Part shown: piece by piece, positions 9,605-18,615 of the stretch | Position numbering within the stretch: position 1 is the first letter of the stretch | How the letters are laid out: the number at the start of each line of letters is the position of its first letter | NCBI RefSeq assembly: GCF_031191185.1 | Contig: NZ_CP133465.1 | Coordinates: 740,001-804,000 of the forward strand | Length of the DNA stretch: 64,000 nt | Source: Prevotella nigrescens | GTDB lineage: Bacteria; Bacteroidota; Bacteroidia; Bacteroidales; Bacteroidaceae | Direction: 5' to 3' | Position numbers and translations under genes: made by a program | The notes under the pieces: generated by a model | Told to the model about the DNA's origin: nothing | The model's input: the letters and a program-made list of their open reading frames with translations, nothing else | Database searches by the model: none

Positions 9605-9742
9605 TACCACTAAATCTGCTTGGGCAACTCCCCGCTCTTTTGACGCTTCAAATTCTTCTTTCCAGCACATAGCCCATTCTGTGGAATAATTACACCACAC
9701 TTAACCTCTCTCTGCTTCCATCTTCCAATCTCCCTGAGATAG

Positions 9743-9852
9743 TATGGTAACGTGAGCCCGATGAATTTGATTTATGGGTTGTTTCATCTTGCCTGAAACC
9801 GCTTTCGCACCCCATAAGTGGAGCACGTTCATATCCCACTCGTGGGGTACAG
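9743..9852 (+). repeat. Dispersed ~110-bp intergenic repeat, copy A
   Basis: This stretch matches 22329-22440 in reverse complement along almost its full length. Shared blocks include CGTGAG, TTTATGGGTTGTTT, GCCTGAAACCGCTTTCGCA and AGCACGTTCATA. It ends in a small palindrome (CCCAC/GTGGG). A 67-codon reverse-strand frame crosses it, and part of the same peptide (AKAVSGK, KQPIN) is encoded by copy B. The frame boundaries differ, so I treat it as a mobile or structural repeat rather than a gene. Confidence 0.8.
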
Positions 9853-9880
9853 TACCAATACAATTCATCATAGAAAGATA

Positions 9881-9914
9881 AAAAGGCTTTGGAAATAAAT
9901 CCAAAACCTTTTCG
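9881..9914. terminator. Bidirectional terminator between convergent genes
   Basis: The 13-nt arms AAAAGGCTTTGGA (9881-9893) and TCCAAAACCTTTT (9900-9912) pair with one mismatch around a 6-nt loop. T-rich tails appear on both strands. It serves the minus-strand protease gene (stop at 10016) and probably the plus-strand gene ending at 9604. Confidence 0.7.
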
Positions 9915-10015
9915 TTTGCAGATAATGCATTAAGAGAAAATTAAGAAAACGATAGACTGCTTATATTTGCTTTATAGCCTGGCAATCTATGCATAATGTA
10001 GTTTCTCCTGCATCA

Positions 10016-13000
10016 TTATTTCTTCATCATTTCGTGTACAGCTTTTTCTAACTGACGGTCGTAGCCGTTGATATAGTCGGCTGGTGTGTTATACACTTCA
10101 ACGTCTGGATTGAGTTGTAGATTTTCGGCAAATCTACCGTTCATATCTTGGCAACCTACTTGTGGAATACCGAAAACCATGCCATTTATAAGTGTTTCCC
10201 ACCAAACGGCGGTCATGGTTCCTGCTATTGGCGCACCAACAAGCTTACCAATACCAAGGTATTTATAAATTTGCGGGAAGCCCATTCCGTTGCTATAATC
10301 GTCTTCGCAAATTAATACGCACGATGGTTTGTTCCATTTGTTGAATGGGTCGTTACCAATATGCTTGCCATGAGGTATAAACTTTTGATACTCTTTTCCA
10401 CTTAAAAGTGTGCAGAGGTCATCGTGCAGCCAGCCTCCGCCATTATGTCTTTCGTCTACAATTACGGCATCTTTCACACGGTTTTCTGCACTCAGCAGCT
10501 CGCTATATACTGTACGGAAGCTCGGACTGTTCATTCCTTTTACATGGACATAGGCTATTCGTCCTCCCGATATGCTATCGACAAAGGCACGATTACGGTC
10601 TACCCAGCGTTTGTACAGCAGTTCGTCCTGCATACCTTTACTGATAGCCTTCACAGTAACGTCGAAATGTTTTTTATTTGCAGGGTTATAAACCGAAACA
10701 ATAACTCGCTTGCCTGCTTTTCCATCAAGTAAGTAGTTGTAGTCTTTACCTTTCAGTATAGGTTCTCCATCTATCTTTTCAATAATGCAACCTGCAGTTA
10801 CACCTGTATTTCGCACAGTAAATGGTCCACGCTTAATAACTTCTTCTATTTTTAAGCCATCACCATCGTATGTGTCATCGTAGAAAAGTCCTAAAGTTGC
10901 CGTTGTCAGCGACGGACTGCTACCATAGTAACGGGCACCTGTATGCGAAGCATTCAGTTCGCCAAGTAATTCGCCGAGCATATCACGGAAGTCGTATTCA
11001 TTATTTATATAAGGCAGGAAGCGTTGATAAATTTTGCGATAGCCTTCCCAGTCCACGCCGTGAATGTCTTCCACATAGAATTTATCTTTTACTTGTTGCC
11101 ATACGTGGTCGAAAATGTATTCTCGTTCCTGATAAGGTTTATAATCGAAACGAGCTTCAAAGCCAACATTAGCACTCGATTGTTTAGAAAGGTCTATCTT
11201 CTTAATGCCATTACGAACACAAAGATAAAGATTTTTGAAGTCTTTGTCGGCTTCCAACGAGCCGCCTCCAACTTCTTTCATAACAATTTGTGTCTTATTT
11301 TCTTTCAAATCGTGTTTCCAAAGGTCGTAACCACCTTCGAAAGCAGCCTGATAGTATAGGACGTTTCCATTAGGACTCAATATGGCATCGCCCAGTCGAG
11401 AAGAATTTACAGTTAAGCGTACGATACGGTCGCGACAGTTTTCTAAATCGAATTGCAGCGGTTTTATCTTTTCTTTCTTGTTTTCTTCGTCTTTTGTTTC
11501 TTTGTCGTCCTTTTTCTTTTCCTTTTCTGCCTCATCAAACAATTCCTTTTCCTCTTTCGACATACGGAAATGGTCGTAAGCATCAAGGTCGAAGAACATC
11601 AAATAAGCGTCAGATTCTGCGCCCCAACTTCCATGACTTCTATAACCGGCACGGTCGCTGAAGAACAACATAGCCTTGCCTTTCAGTACCCATTTGGCAC
11701 CGCTATCGTTATATCCGCTTTGTGTAAGGTTAAAAGGAGCTTTTTTGCCCGAAGCGTCTACAAGCGATATGTCTACGTTGTTCCAACCAGCATTGCCCAT
11801 ATAGGGAGTTAAGAGCCAACGGCTGTCCGGACTCCACGAAAACCATATATCGCCATCGCTGTAAGAATACAAATCTTTCCCATTGGTAGCTGTTGTTACA
11901 TCTTTCGATTTAAGGTCTAAAACCTTTAACGATGCCCGGTTTTCATAGAAAGCCACCTTTTTTCCATCAGGACTATACTGTGGCATCTGCGATGTTTGGT
12001 TGGTATTTGTCAGACGTTCCTCTACTAATTCGGTTGCATAGGTAAAGTTTTTCTCTGCCTTGTTCTTAATTTTAGTTTCGTAAATCTGCCAAATTCCATT
12101 ACGCTCCGAGCTATATACAATGCTTCTTCCGTCTGGAGCAAAGTCTATATCGCGTTCTTGTTCTGCAGTGTTTGTTATTTGTTTGGTTGTCTGATAGTCT
12201 AACGAGGTTACGTAAACATCACCATGCAATACAAATGCAATTTCTTTTCCCTTTGGCGAGAGCTTTATTTCGGTTGCGCCCGATGAACGTACCTGGCGTA
12301 TAAGGTCCTTGTCTATTTTATCGGCAACAATATTTATTTCAACCTTCCTTGGTTGTTGCCCCTCGTTAAGCGTATATATCTCGCCATCGTAGCCGTAGCA
12401 CATTGTACCATTGCTTGCTGCCGTAAGAAAACGTACGGGATTTTGTTTATGGAACGTAAGCTGTTTCTTGCCACTGCCATCAATGTTGCGTTTATAAACA
12501 TTGAAAGTTCCGTCTTCTTCGCTTAAATAATAGTAAGCATTGTCGTTTGCAGCCCATACAGGCGTTCGGTCTTCCCCATTAAAGTCGGTAAGCTTGGTAT
12601 AGTTTCCTTTGCTATAAAGCCAAATATCGCGTGTTACAGGCGAACGATGGTGTTTACGGAAATTGTCTTCGTAGCCTTTTACATCGTGATATAGAATATC
12701 GCCATTACTTCTTACGTTCGCATCGCACATAGTCATGGGCGAATATAGGCGAGGACGGCTTGCATTGACATCAACTTCGTAGGTTTGTGGGAATGTACCT
12801 GAAGCAAAGAATATAGATTTTGCGGTAGGCATAATAGCCGATGAAAACAAGATGTGGTCATTATCGGTAAACGCCATGGGTATTTCGCTGCCACTATTAG
12901 TAGTTAAACGCTTGGGAACGCCCCCATTTTTATCCATTAAATAGATATCCATACTACCTTCGCGTGTGGAAGCAAAAGCAATTTTTTGCCCATCGGGACT

Positions 13001-13210
13001 CCAGACGGGGTAAGCATCGTATGCTGGATTAGTAGTAAGTTGTTTTGCTGTTCCACCATTTACGGGAACCGAAAATATATCGCCTTTATACGAAAAGGCA
13101 ATAGTTTGTCCGTCTGGCGCGATAGAACAGAAACGCAACCATAAAGGTGAACTGTCGGCAAAGCTGTTAAGCGAAAGGCCTAATAATGCAGCTGTTATAA
13201 TTTTTTTCAT
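10016..13210 (-). CDS. Tricorn-like S41 family peptidase
   Basis: This 1064-residue exported protein has a short signal peptide (ending near SFADS). The N-terminal half is built of WD40/PD40 propeller repeats, including SPDGQKIAFAST, SPDGKKVAFYEN and SPDSRWLLTPY. A PDZ-like part follows (around VIKRGPFTVRNTGVTAGCII), then a C-terminal S41/C-terminal-processing protease domain with HNGGGWLHDDL and the nucleophile motif EDDYSNGMGFP (Ser near residue 973). This is the order of Tricorn core protease, which trims peptides. A Lys/Glu/Asp-only linker of about 30 residues lies near residue 570. It begins 39 bp after the pepP stop on the same strand, so the two peptidases are likely co-expressed for periplasmic peptide use, which fits an asaccharolytic oral lifestyle. 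Confidence 0.9.
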   Translation of the reverse strand: MKKIITAALLGLSLNSFADSSPLWLRFCSIAPDGQTIAFSYKGDIFSVPVNGGTAKQLTTNPAYDAYPVWSPDGQKIAFASTREGSMDIYLMDKNGGVPKRLTTNSGSEIPMAFTDNDHILFSSAIMPTAKSIFFASGTFPQTYEVDVNASRPRLYSPMTMCDANVRSNGDILYHDVKGYEDNFRKHHRSPVTRDIWLYSKGNYTKLTDFNGEDRTPVWAANDNAYYYLSEEDGTFNVYKRNIDGSGKKQLTFHKQNPVRFLTAASNGTMCYGYDGEIYTLNEGQQPRKVEINIVADKIDKDLIRQVRSSGATEIKLSPKGKEIAFVLHGDVYVTSLDYQTTKQITNTAEQERDIDFAPDGRSIVYSSERNGIWQIYETKIKNKAEKNFTYATELVEERLTNTNQTSQMPQYSPDGKKVAFYENRASLKVLDLKSKDVTTATNGKDLYSYSDGDIWFSWSPDSRWLLTPYMGNAGWNNVDISLVDASGKKAPFNLTQSGYNDSGAKWVLKGKAMLFFSDRAGYRSHGSWGAESDAYLMFFDLDAYDHFRMSKEEKELFDEAEKEKKKDDKETKDEENKKEKIKPLQFDLENCRDRIVRLTVNSSRLGDAILSPNGNVLYYQAAFEGGYDLWKHDLKENKTQIVMKEVGGGSLEADKDFKNLYLCVRNGIKKIDLSKQSSANVGFEARFDYKPYQEREYIFDHVWQQVKDKFYVEDIHGVDWEGYRKIYQRFLPYINNEYDFRDMLGELLGELNASHTGARYYGSSPSLTTATLGLFYDDTYDGDGLKIEEVIKRGPFTVRNTGVTAGCIIEKIDGEPILKGKDYNYLLDGKAGKRVIVSVYNPANKKHFDVTVKAISKGMQDELLYKRWVDRNRAFVDSISGGRIAYVHVKGMNSPSFRTVYSELLSAENRVKDAVIVDERHNGGGWLHDDLCTLLSGKEYQKFIPHGKHIGNDPFNKWNKPSCVLICEDDYSNGMGFPQIYKYLGIGKLVGAPIAGTMTAVWWETLINGMVFGIPQVGCQDMNGRFAENLQLNPDVEVYNTPADYINGYDRQLEKAVHEMMKK

Positions 13211-13249
13211 TACGCTGGTATTTGTGTTATTATTTTAAACGATTGTCTA

Positions 13250-15040
13250 TCATTCTATTGCAACTGTCTCTATGGCGAGCCATGCTCTTTCTTCTTCGTT
13301 CAGATAAGGAGCAAGTGTTTCGAAAACTTTTGCGTGATATTGGTTAAGCCATTCTATTTCTTCAGCAGTAAGCATATTGAAATCGATAGGTGTTGTATCA
13401 ATAGGGGCAAGCGTTAGAGATTCAAACTGAAGGAATTTTCCAAAATCAGTCTCCATATATGGCTTTATATATAATGTGTTTTCTATGCGGACTCCAAATT
13501 TTCCTGCAAGATAAATGCCTGGTTCATCGGTAACAGTCATTCCAGCATATAATGGAGCAGGTCGCCATTCCATACGTATTTGATGAGGACCTTCGTGAAC
13601 ATTCAAATAACTGCCTACGCCATGTCCGGTTCCGTGCATGAAGTTATATCCTTCACGCCACATTGCCTGTCGGGCAAAGGCATCTATCTGCGAACCACAA
13701 GCTGCATTTGGAAATTTACAAAGTTCGAGTTGTATGTGCCCTTTCAGTACAAGTGTATAAATGTGGCGTTGTTCCTCGGTTATTTCTCCTAATGCTATGG
13801 TACGTGTTATATCGGTTGTTCCATCTTGATATTGTGCACCGCTATCTATCAGCACTAAGCCATGTGGTTCTACGGGAATATCGGTCTGCGGTGTAGCCTC
13901 ATAATGCACAATTGCACCATGCGCTTCGTAGCCAACAATAGTATCGAACGATATTCCTCTGAATAAATCTTGTTCGGCACGAAGCGAAGTTAGTTTTTGT
14001 TCTAATGATATTTCGGTTTGTCCACCAGCTTTAACTGCAGGTTTTAACCATCGTAAGAACTTAACCATCGCTACACCGTCGCGCACCATTGCATGTTTAA
14101 AGCCTTCTATTTCCGTTTCGTTTTTCACGGCTTTCATTTCAGGAATAGGAGATGTACCTGTTACTGCACGTTCGCTATTGATGATGTTGTACACCTTGTG
14201 GCTCATTTCGTTGCTATTTACAAGCAATGCTTTACCATCATATCCTTGCAATGCAGATAATAATTCGTTATAATCTTTTGTGGCTATGCTTTCTTTCTCA
14301 AGATAGTCTTGCACTTCTGCTGTTACTTTGTCGCTATCGACAAAGAGCGTCGCCTTTGTTGTCTCAATAAGCAAATAAGCCACAAAAACAGGGTTGCAAT
14401 GAACGTCGTTACCACGTAGGTTTAAAGTCCAGGCAATCTCGTCGAGTGCAGAAACTAACAAGCCATCGGCTTGCTGTTCTGCCAATGCTTTACGAATACG
14501 CTGTAATTTTGAAGTTACAGTTTCGCCAGCATACTGCAAAGGTTGTATTTCTATTTTGTTTTTGGGAATAGAAGGACGGTCTTTCCATATTTCTTCCAAG
14601 GGGTCGAAATCTGTATGAACATAGAAATCACCCATATCTTTCAGTTTCCAAATAAGTTCGGTTGCGTAAGTATTCGAGCAAACCCAACCATCAATGCCAA
14701 TATGTACATCTTCGCAACCTTTAAACTCGCTTGCCAGCCATTCAGGAATAGATGGAGTTCCCGCTACACGTTCTTTCATTAATACATAGTCGGTTCCTTT
14801 CAGTTGTTCTTCTGCAGCAAGGAAATAGCGTGAATCTGTCCAAAGTGCAGCACTTTTCAGTGTAACAACAGCTGTTCCTGCCGAACCATTAAAGCCAGAA
14901 ATCCATTCGCGGCATTTCCAATGATCCGGAATATATTCGCCTTGATGTGGGTCGGTACTTGGGAAGATGAATGCTGAAAGATTTCTTTCCTTCATCAGCC
15001 TGCGCAATTCTTGCAAGCGTTTCTGTGTTTTGCTCTCCAT
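13250..15040 (-). CDS. pepP: Xaa-Pro aminopeptidase (M24 family)
   Basis: The preferred start is the ATG at 15040 (MESKTQKRLQELRR), giving 596 residues. The longer frame up to 15103 adds 21 residues unlike the family and lies in the presumed leader. The protein has the two creatinase-like N-terminal domains of long aminopeptidase P, then the pita-bread metal-binding domain. Visible ligands are the Asp pair in DSGAQYQDGTTDITRT, the His in MHGTGHGVGSYLNVHEGP, and the two Glu in TDEPGIYL and GVRIENTLYI. It removes N-terminal residues preceding proline. No signal peptide is seen, so it should be cytoplasmic. It is followed by the S41 peptidase on the same strand. Confidence 0.93.
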   Translation of the reverse strand: MESKTQKRLQELRRLMKERNLSAFIFPSTDPHQGEYIPDHWKCREWISGFNGSAGTAVVTLKSAALWTDSRYFLAAEEQLKGTDYVLMKERVAGTPSIPEWLASEFKGCEDVHIGIDGWVCSNTYATELIWKLKDMGDFYVHTDFDPLEEIWKDRPSIPKNKIEIQPLQYAGETVTSKLQRIRKALAEQQADGLLVSALDEIAWTLNLRGNDVHCNPVFVAYLLIETTKATLFVDSDKVTAEVQDYLEKESIATKDYNELLSALQGYDGKALLVNSNEMSHKVYNIINSERAVTGTSPIPEMKAVKNETEIEGFKHAMVRDGVAMVKFLRWLKPAVKAGGQTEISLEQKLTSLRAEQDLFRGISFDTIVGYEAHGAIVHYEATPQTDIPVEPHGLVLIDSGAQYQDGTTDITRTIALGEITEEQRHIYTLVLKGHIQLELCKFPNAACGSQIDAFARQAMWREGYNFMHGTGHGVGSYLNVHEGPHQIRMEWRPAPLYAGMTVTDEPGIYLAGKFGVRIENTLYIKPYMETDFGKFLQFESLTLAPIDTTPIDFNMLTAEEIEWLNQYHAKVFETLAPYLNEEERAWLAIETVAIE

Positions 15041-15633
15041 TATATTGTCTTTTGTTCTAATTTCGTAGAGTTTAAACGTCGTACAACTGCTATTACCATA
15101 CAAGTATTGGTTTGTACAACGTGGTATATTATTTTATTTTTAAAAGGTTGCACGTTACATTATTCAACATGTGCCACAAAGTTAAGCAAAATATCAGAAA
15201 CGTAAAAGAATATCAATTATTATTCAACATAGAATTTATAGAACGCGTCTATAAAAGAATTTTCTTTATACTATCAGCTTGACTATAGCGTTTTCGGAAC
15301 CAAATGAATAATATAAAAATTATAATAAGCCCCCCGGATATTTATAATTAAGAAATTTATTTTTTTTATTACAAAATAAAAAATCATAATAAAAAATATA
15401 AGGTGTTATTCTGCTTTGCAAAAAAGGTAGAAAGACACAAAGTTTTTTCAACATTTATACTAAAAAGACTTCAACGTAAGATTTAGAGAATGCTTTTACC
15501 GAAAATCGATGTAAATTAAACATCGTGCACGTTTTTCAGACAATTATCTCCCTTTTTGTTATCAAAGACTTTGTTTGCATAACAAATATAATTATCAATT
15601 AAGGTTAGATTTTAATAGCATAATATATATATA
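15041..15633 (-). other. AT-rich intergenic region, no gene
   Basis: About 590 bp with long A/T runs and no supported reading frame. It contains the probable pepP promoter (-7 at 15177-15184). I see no tRNA or repeat here. Confidence 0.5.
15177..15184 (-). promoter_or_regulatory. Probable -7 element of the pepP promoter
   Basis: On the minus strand this reads TAACTTTG, a match to TAnnTTTG. At the right distance upstream only TTTT is seen instead of TTTG. The start would lie near 15170, giving a leader of ~130 nt. Confidence 0.45.
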
Positions 15634-15681
15634 TTCTAAAAAAGGTTGCTGTGTATTCTATTCATACATACAGCAACCTTT
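15634..15681 (-). terminator. Terminator of the DUF3737/aminotransferase operon
   Basis: The perfect 12-bp stem AAAGGTTGCTGT (15641-15652) / ACAGCAACCTTT (15670-15681) with a 17-nt loop is followed on the minus strand by a run of T. It lies 64 bp past the aminotransferase stop. Confidence 0.75.
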
Positions 15682-15744
15682 CTTTTTATTATCTAAAAAC
15701 TTTCCATTCGTTGTTTTGCAATATAGCACATAAATGCTGAGCTT

Positions 15745-16914
15745 TTACAGGTGGGTCAATACCTTTACAATACGATTTAGTCCTTCTTGCAATATGGCTC
15801 GCGGGCAGGCTATGTTTATTCTTATATAATCTTCGCCTGCAGTTTTCCCATACATCATACCACTATTTACTTGTACTTTCCCATCGCGGAGTAATTTCTC
15901 TGCCAATTCATCTGCATTTAAGCCACTCTTACGAATATCTACCCATACAAGATAAGTTCCTTCCAATTTCATGACTCCATAGTTTGGCAATTGTTTCTTA
16001 AAGGTTTCTTTAAGCAGAGCATAGTTGCCGGCTATGTAAGGAATTAACTGATTTAGCCATTCCGCGCTTTCATTGTAGGCAGCTTCAAGAGCTATTGGTC
16101 CAAAAGGATTGACATCGCAAACCTCGAAGATATTAATAATGCGGTCGATGCGTCGGCGCCATTCTTTATTATCGCAAATAATATTTGCAATTTGTAATCC
16201 GGCAATATTAAAGTTCTTTGTGGGAGAGTTACAAATAACACTGTTCTTTAAACAATCTGGACTTACAGCTGCAAATGGCGAGAAAGTATAACCTGGCATT
16301 ATGAGTTCGCAATGAATTTCATCACTTATTACTTTTACATTGTGGCGCATACAAATAGCATTCATAAGTGCCAATTCATCGTTTGTCCACACACGCCCTA
16401 CAGGATTGTGAGGATTGCAAAGCAAAAACAAGGTAGTTTTCTCGTCGGCACACTTTGCTTCAAAGTCTTGCCAATCTATAACATACGTGTTTCCTTTCCT
16501 CCTTAATGGATTTTCTAAGATTTGCATTCCTTGATTGCGAATGCAAGAATAGAAACAATTGTAGACAGGCGTTTGTATAAGCACATTTTCGCCAGGCATT
16601 GCCAAAGCTTTAATTGTTGCACTTATAGCTGGTATTACGCCCGTTGTATAAATAATAGAGTTGCGTTCTATTTCCCAATTGTGCCTACGTTTAAACCAGT
16701 TTATTATGGCTTCGTAATAGCTGTCGCCTACCATTGCGTAACCAAAAACACCATGTTTTGCACGTTCTTCTACGGCTTTACGGATAGCAGGTGCAGCAGG
16801 GAAGTCCATATCTGCCACCCAAAGGGGAATTATCCCTTCCTCTTTTTCTTCGTCCCATTTAACCGAATTTGTGCCACGTCGATTTATAAACTTATCGAAA
16901 TTAATATCTTCCAT
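15745..16914 (-). CDS. PLP-dependent aminotransferase of the MalY/PatB (cystathionine beta-lyase) type
   Basis: Translation most likely starts at the ATG at 16914 (MEDINFDKFINRRGTNSVKW), giving 389 residues. The frame extends 13 codons further up into the preceding gene. Fold-type I signatures are clear: LWVADMDFPAAPAI near the start, NPHNPVGRVW, SDEIHCELI and the PLP lysine in NSPTKNFNIAGLQIAN. MalY/PatB enzymes cleave cystathionine or cysteine, releasing pyruvate and ammonia, with homocysteine or H2S as the other product. Exact substrate cannot be read from sequence. The ATG lies 18 bp past the DUF3737 stop, so the two genes form one operon ended by the terminator at 15634. Confidence 0.9.
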   Translation of the reverse strand: MEDINFDKFINRRGTNSVKWDEEKEEGIIPLWVADMDFPAAPAIRKAVEERAKHGVFGYAMVGDSYYEAIINWFKRRHNWEIERNSIIYTTGVIPAISATIKALAMPGENVLIQTPVYNCFYSCIRNQGMQILENPLRRKGNTYVIDWQDFEAKCADEKTTLFLLCNPHNPVGRVWTNDELALMNAICMRHNVKVISDEIHCELIMPGYTFSPFAAVSPDCLKNSVICNSPTKNFNIAGLQIANIICDNKEWRRRIDRIINIFEVCDVNPFGPIALEAAYNESAEWLNQLIPYIAGNYALLKETFKKQLPNYGVMKLEGTYLVWVDIRKSGLNADELAEKLLRDGKVQVNSGMMYGKTAGEDYIRINIACPRAILQEGLNRIVKVLTHL

Positions 16915-16931
16915 AGGTATTTGGCTCTTCC

Positions 16932-17774
16932 TTATCGTTCTTCTATTATACAATCTTTTCCCTTTGCATATTCATCGTAGGTTATTCTGCCTATTTTATC
17001 GGCAACTATCTTGCCGGATATTGGATTTTTAATTTCGCTAATGGAACCCTTTATCCGTGCATCTATATTACGACTATCTTCGAATGCACGGTCGCAAGCG
17101 GCATCGAAAGTACAGTCTTCCAATATTATTCCATCAAGATAACACAATGGTTGTTCGCCACTGATATGACAACGCACAAGTTTGATGTTCTTACTGTGCC
17201 ATGCAAGATATTCGCCATTAAGTTCGGAGTCGTACACCGTAACGTTCTCACATTCCCAAAAAGAATCTTTCGTTATAATTTTGGCGTTGTGAACTTCTAC
17301 ATTCTTACAATATTGGAAAACATATTTGGCATCAGAAACAAGTCCGTCTACATAGACATTATTACAGAACATGAAAGGATAAGTGCCTTGATGCAACTCG
17401 ACATTCTTTATTTTTAATCCATCAACTTTCCAGAATGTTTCGTCAGCATCGTTTATCTTAACGTTATCCAACTCCAAATTCTTCATCTCGCGGAAGAACT
17501 TTGGCCCATCTATTACACTATTTTTCATTACCATTTCGGTGGAATACCAAATAGCAGAACGCGAACCAGGAGCAAAATAACAGTCGGTTATAAGACTCTT
17601 GTCTACATGCCACCAGGGATATTTGCCATAGAAACGAGAGTTGTGGCACTCTATATTCTTGCAACACTTTATTCCAGATTCTCCATCTTCAATCTCAATA
17701 TTCTCTAAACAAAGGTTATTTACACCAAACAAGGGGCGTTCGCCTCCGTATTTCTTGTCTTTAATTATCTCCAT
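16932..17774 (-). CDS. DUF3737 family protein (right-handed beta-helix)
   Basis: This 280-residue protein is made of repeated short rungs such as KCCKNIECHNSRFYGKYPWW, KNLELDNVKI, DGLKIKNVELHQG and KNIKLVRCHISGEQPL, the pattern of a right-handed beta-helix. It matches the DUF3737 family, whose members often have no assigned activity. The start MEIIKDKKYGGERPLFG is typical. There is no signal peptide, and cysteines are frequent. It is the first gene of a two-gene operon with the MalY-type enzyme. The coupling hints at a shared substrate, but I cannot name a function. Confidence 0.85.
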   Translation of the reverse strand: MEIIKDKKYGGERPLFGVNNLCLENIEIEDGESGIKCCKNIECHNSRFYGKYPWWHVDKSLITDCYFAPGSRSAIWYSTEMVMKNSVIDGPKFFREMKNLELDNVKINDADETFWKVDGLKIKNVELHQGTYPFMFCNNVYVDGLVSDAKYVFQYCKNVEVHNAKIITKDSFWECENVTVYDSELNGEYLAWHSKNIKLVRCHISGEQPLCYLDGIILEDCTFDAACDRAFEDSRNIDARIKGSISEIKNPISGKIVADKIGRITYDEYAKGKDCIIEER

Positions 17775-17823
17775 ACCTTTAGAAATCCTTTTTTATTAAA
17801 CCTATAAAGTTATTTTACGAATG

Positions 17824-17831
17824 CAAATATA
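17824..17831 (-). promoter_or_regulatory. Possible -7 element upstream of DUF3737
   Basis: The minus strand reads TATATTTG (match to TAnnTTTG), about 50 bp upstream of the start codon at 17774. No clear TTTG is seen at the -33 position. Confidence 0.35.
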
Positions 17832-18006
17832 CAAAGAAATAGATGCTTTTTAAGGAAAGCAGAGAGTTATTTTCTATAGAATAATAAATCATGTTAATAA
17901 AACAGAGAAGCATGATAGGGGTTTTCGTATAGTTTACTGTTTTTAAAGTAAAGACTAAAGAAAATATTTTATAGCATAAAACGAATGGAAATAAAAGTAT
18001 TTGCTG

Positions 18007-18014
18007 TACCTTTG
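18007..18014 (+). promoter_or_regulatory. -7 element upstream of the ECF sigma gene
   Basis: TACCTTTG matches TAnnTTTG and would give a leader of about 45 nt. The -33 region lacks TTTG, which could mean weak basal expression or self-activation by the ECF factor. Confidence 0.45.
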
Positions 18015-18066
18015 TACTGCCGTTTAGGAGAGGTAAAGACATAAAAGTCGAACTCCTTTAAATACA

Positions 18067-18615
18067 ATGAGTGAGAAAAGAAAAGAACAATTCAAGGTGC
18101 GGTTTAAAAAATATTACCCAATGCTATGCAAGATAGCAAACGGTTATATTGCAGACCAAGATGACTGTGAAGACATCGTTCAGACGCTTTTCATAAACGT
18201 ATGGGATAAGCAGAAAGACGCTTTACCTGAAGAGGAAATGCTTGCTTATATGAAGGTTGCTATACGCAACAACTGCCTGACGTTCTTGAATAACAACAAG
18301 ACATACGAGAAAGTATCGCACGATGAAAGATCGCTGCACTTAATTGCAGACGATTCAGAAAATCTTCCCACCATAGACTATAGACAAATGCTGGAAAACG
18401 TGTTGCAAGAGATGCCGCCAAAATGCAGGGAAGTCTTTAGAATGAGTAAACTGCAGAGAATGAAATACAAAGAAATTGCCTCACGTTTGAACATCTCTGA
18501 GAAGACAGTTGAGAACCATATAGGTAAAGCTATCAAGATCATTAGAGCCTATATTGCTGCCAATCCTATAATAACAACTATAACCTTATTTATATTGATT
18601 GTACTGAATTTATGA
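18067..18615 (+). CDS. ECF RNA polymerase sigma factor (Bacteroidetes FecI-like)
   Basis: This 182-residue protein has sigma region 2 (about residues 10-75, DQDDCEDIVQTLFINVWDK) and region 4 with a helix-turn-helix (YKEIASRLNISEKTVENHIG). The last ~16 residues (PIITTITLFILIVLNL) are strongly hydrophobic and could anchor the protein in the inner membrane. Its stop overlaps the start of the FecR gene (ATGA), so the two are translationally coupled. In this arrangement the TonB receptor senses a ligand, FecR transmits the signal across the periplasm and the sigma factor switches on the receptor operon. Confidence 0.92.
   Translation: MSEKRKEQFKVRFKKYYPMLCKIANGYIADQDDCEDIVQTLFINVWDKQKDALPEEEMLAYMKVAIRNNCLTFLNNNKTYEKVSHDERSLHLIADDSENLPTIDYRQMLENVLQEMPPKCREVFRMSKLQRMKYKEIASRLNISEKTVENHIGKAIKIIRAYIAANPIITTITLFILIVLNL

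Noticed and set aside
9701..9904. 67-codon minus-strand frame over the dispersed repeat
   Set aside because: Part of the peptide is also encoded in repeat copy B, but with different ends and a frame break. The conservation is explained by the repeat itself.
16915..16953. Upstream start codon for the MalY-type gene
   Set aside because: It adds 13 residues unlike the family and overlaps the DUF3737 gene. MEDINFDKFINR at 16914 is the natural start.
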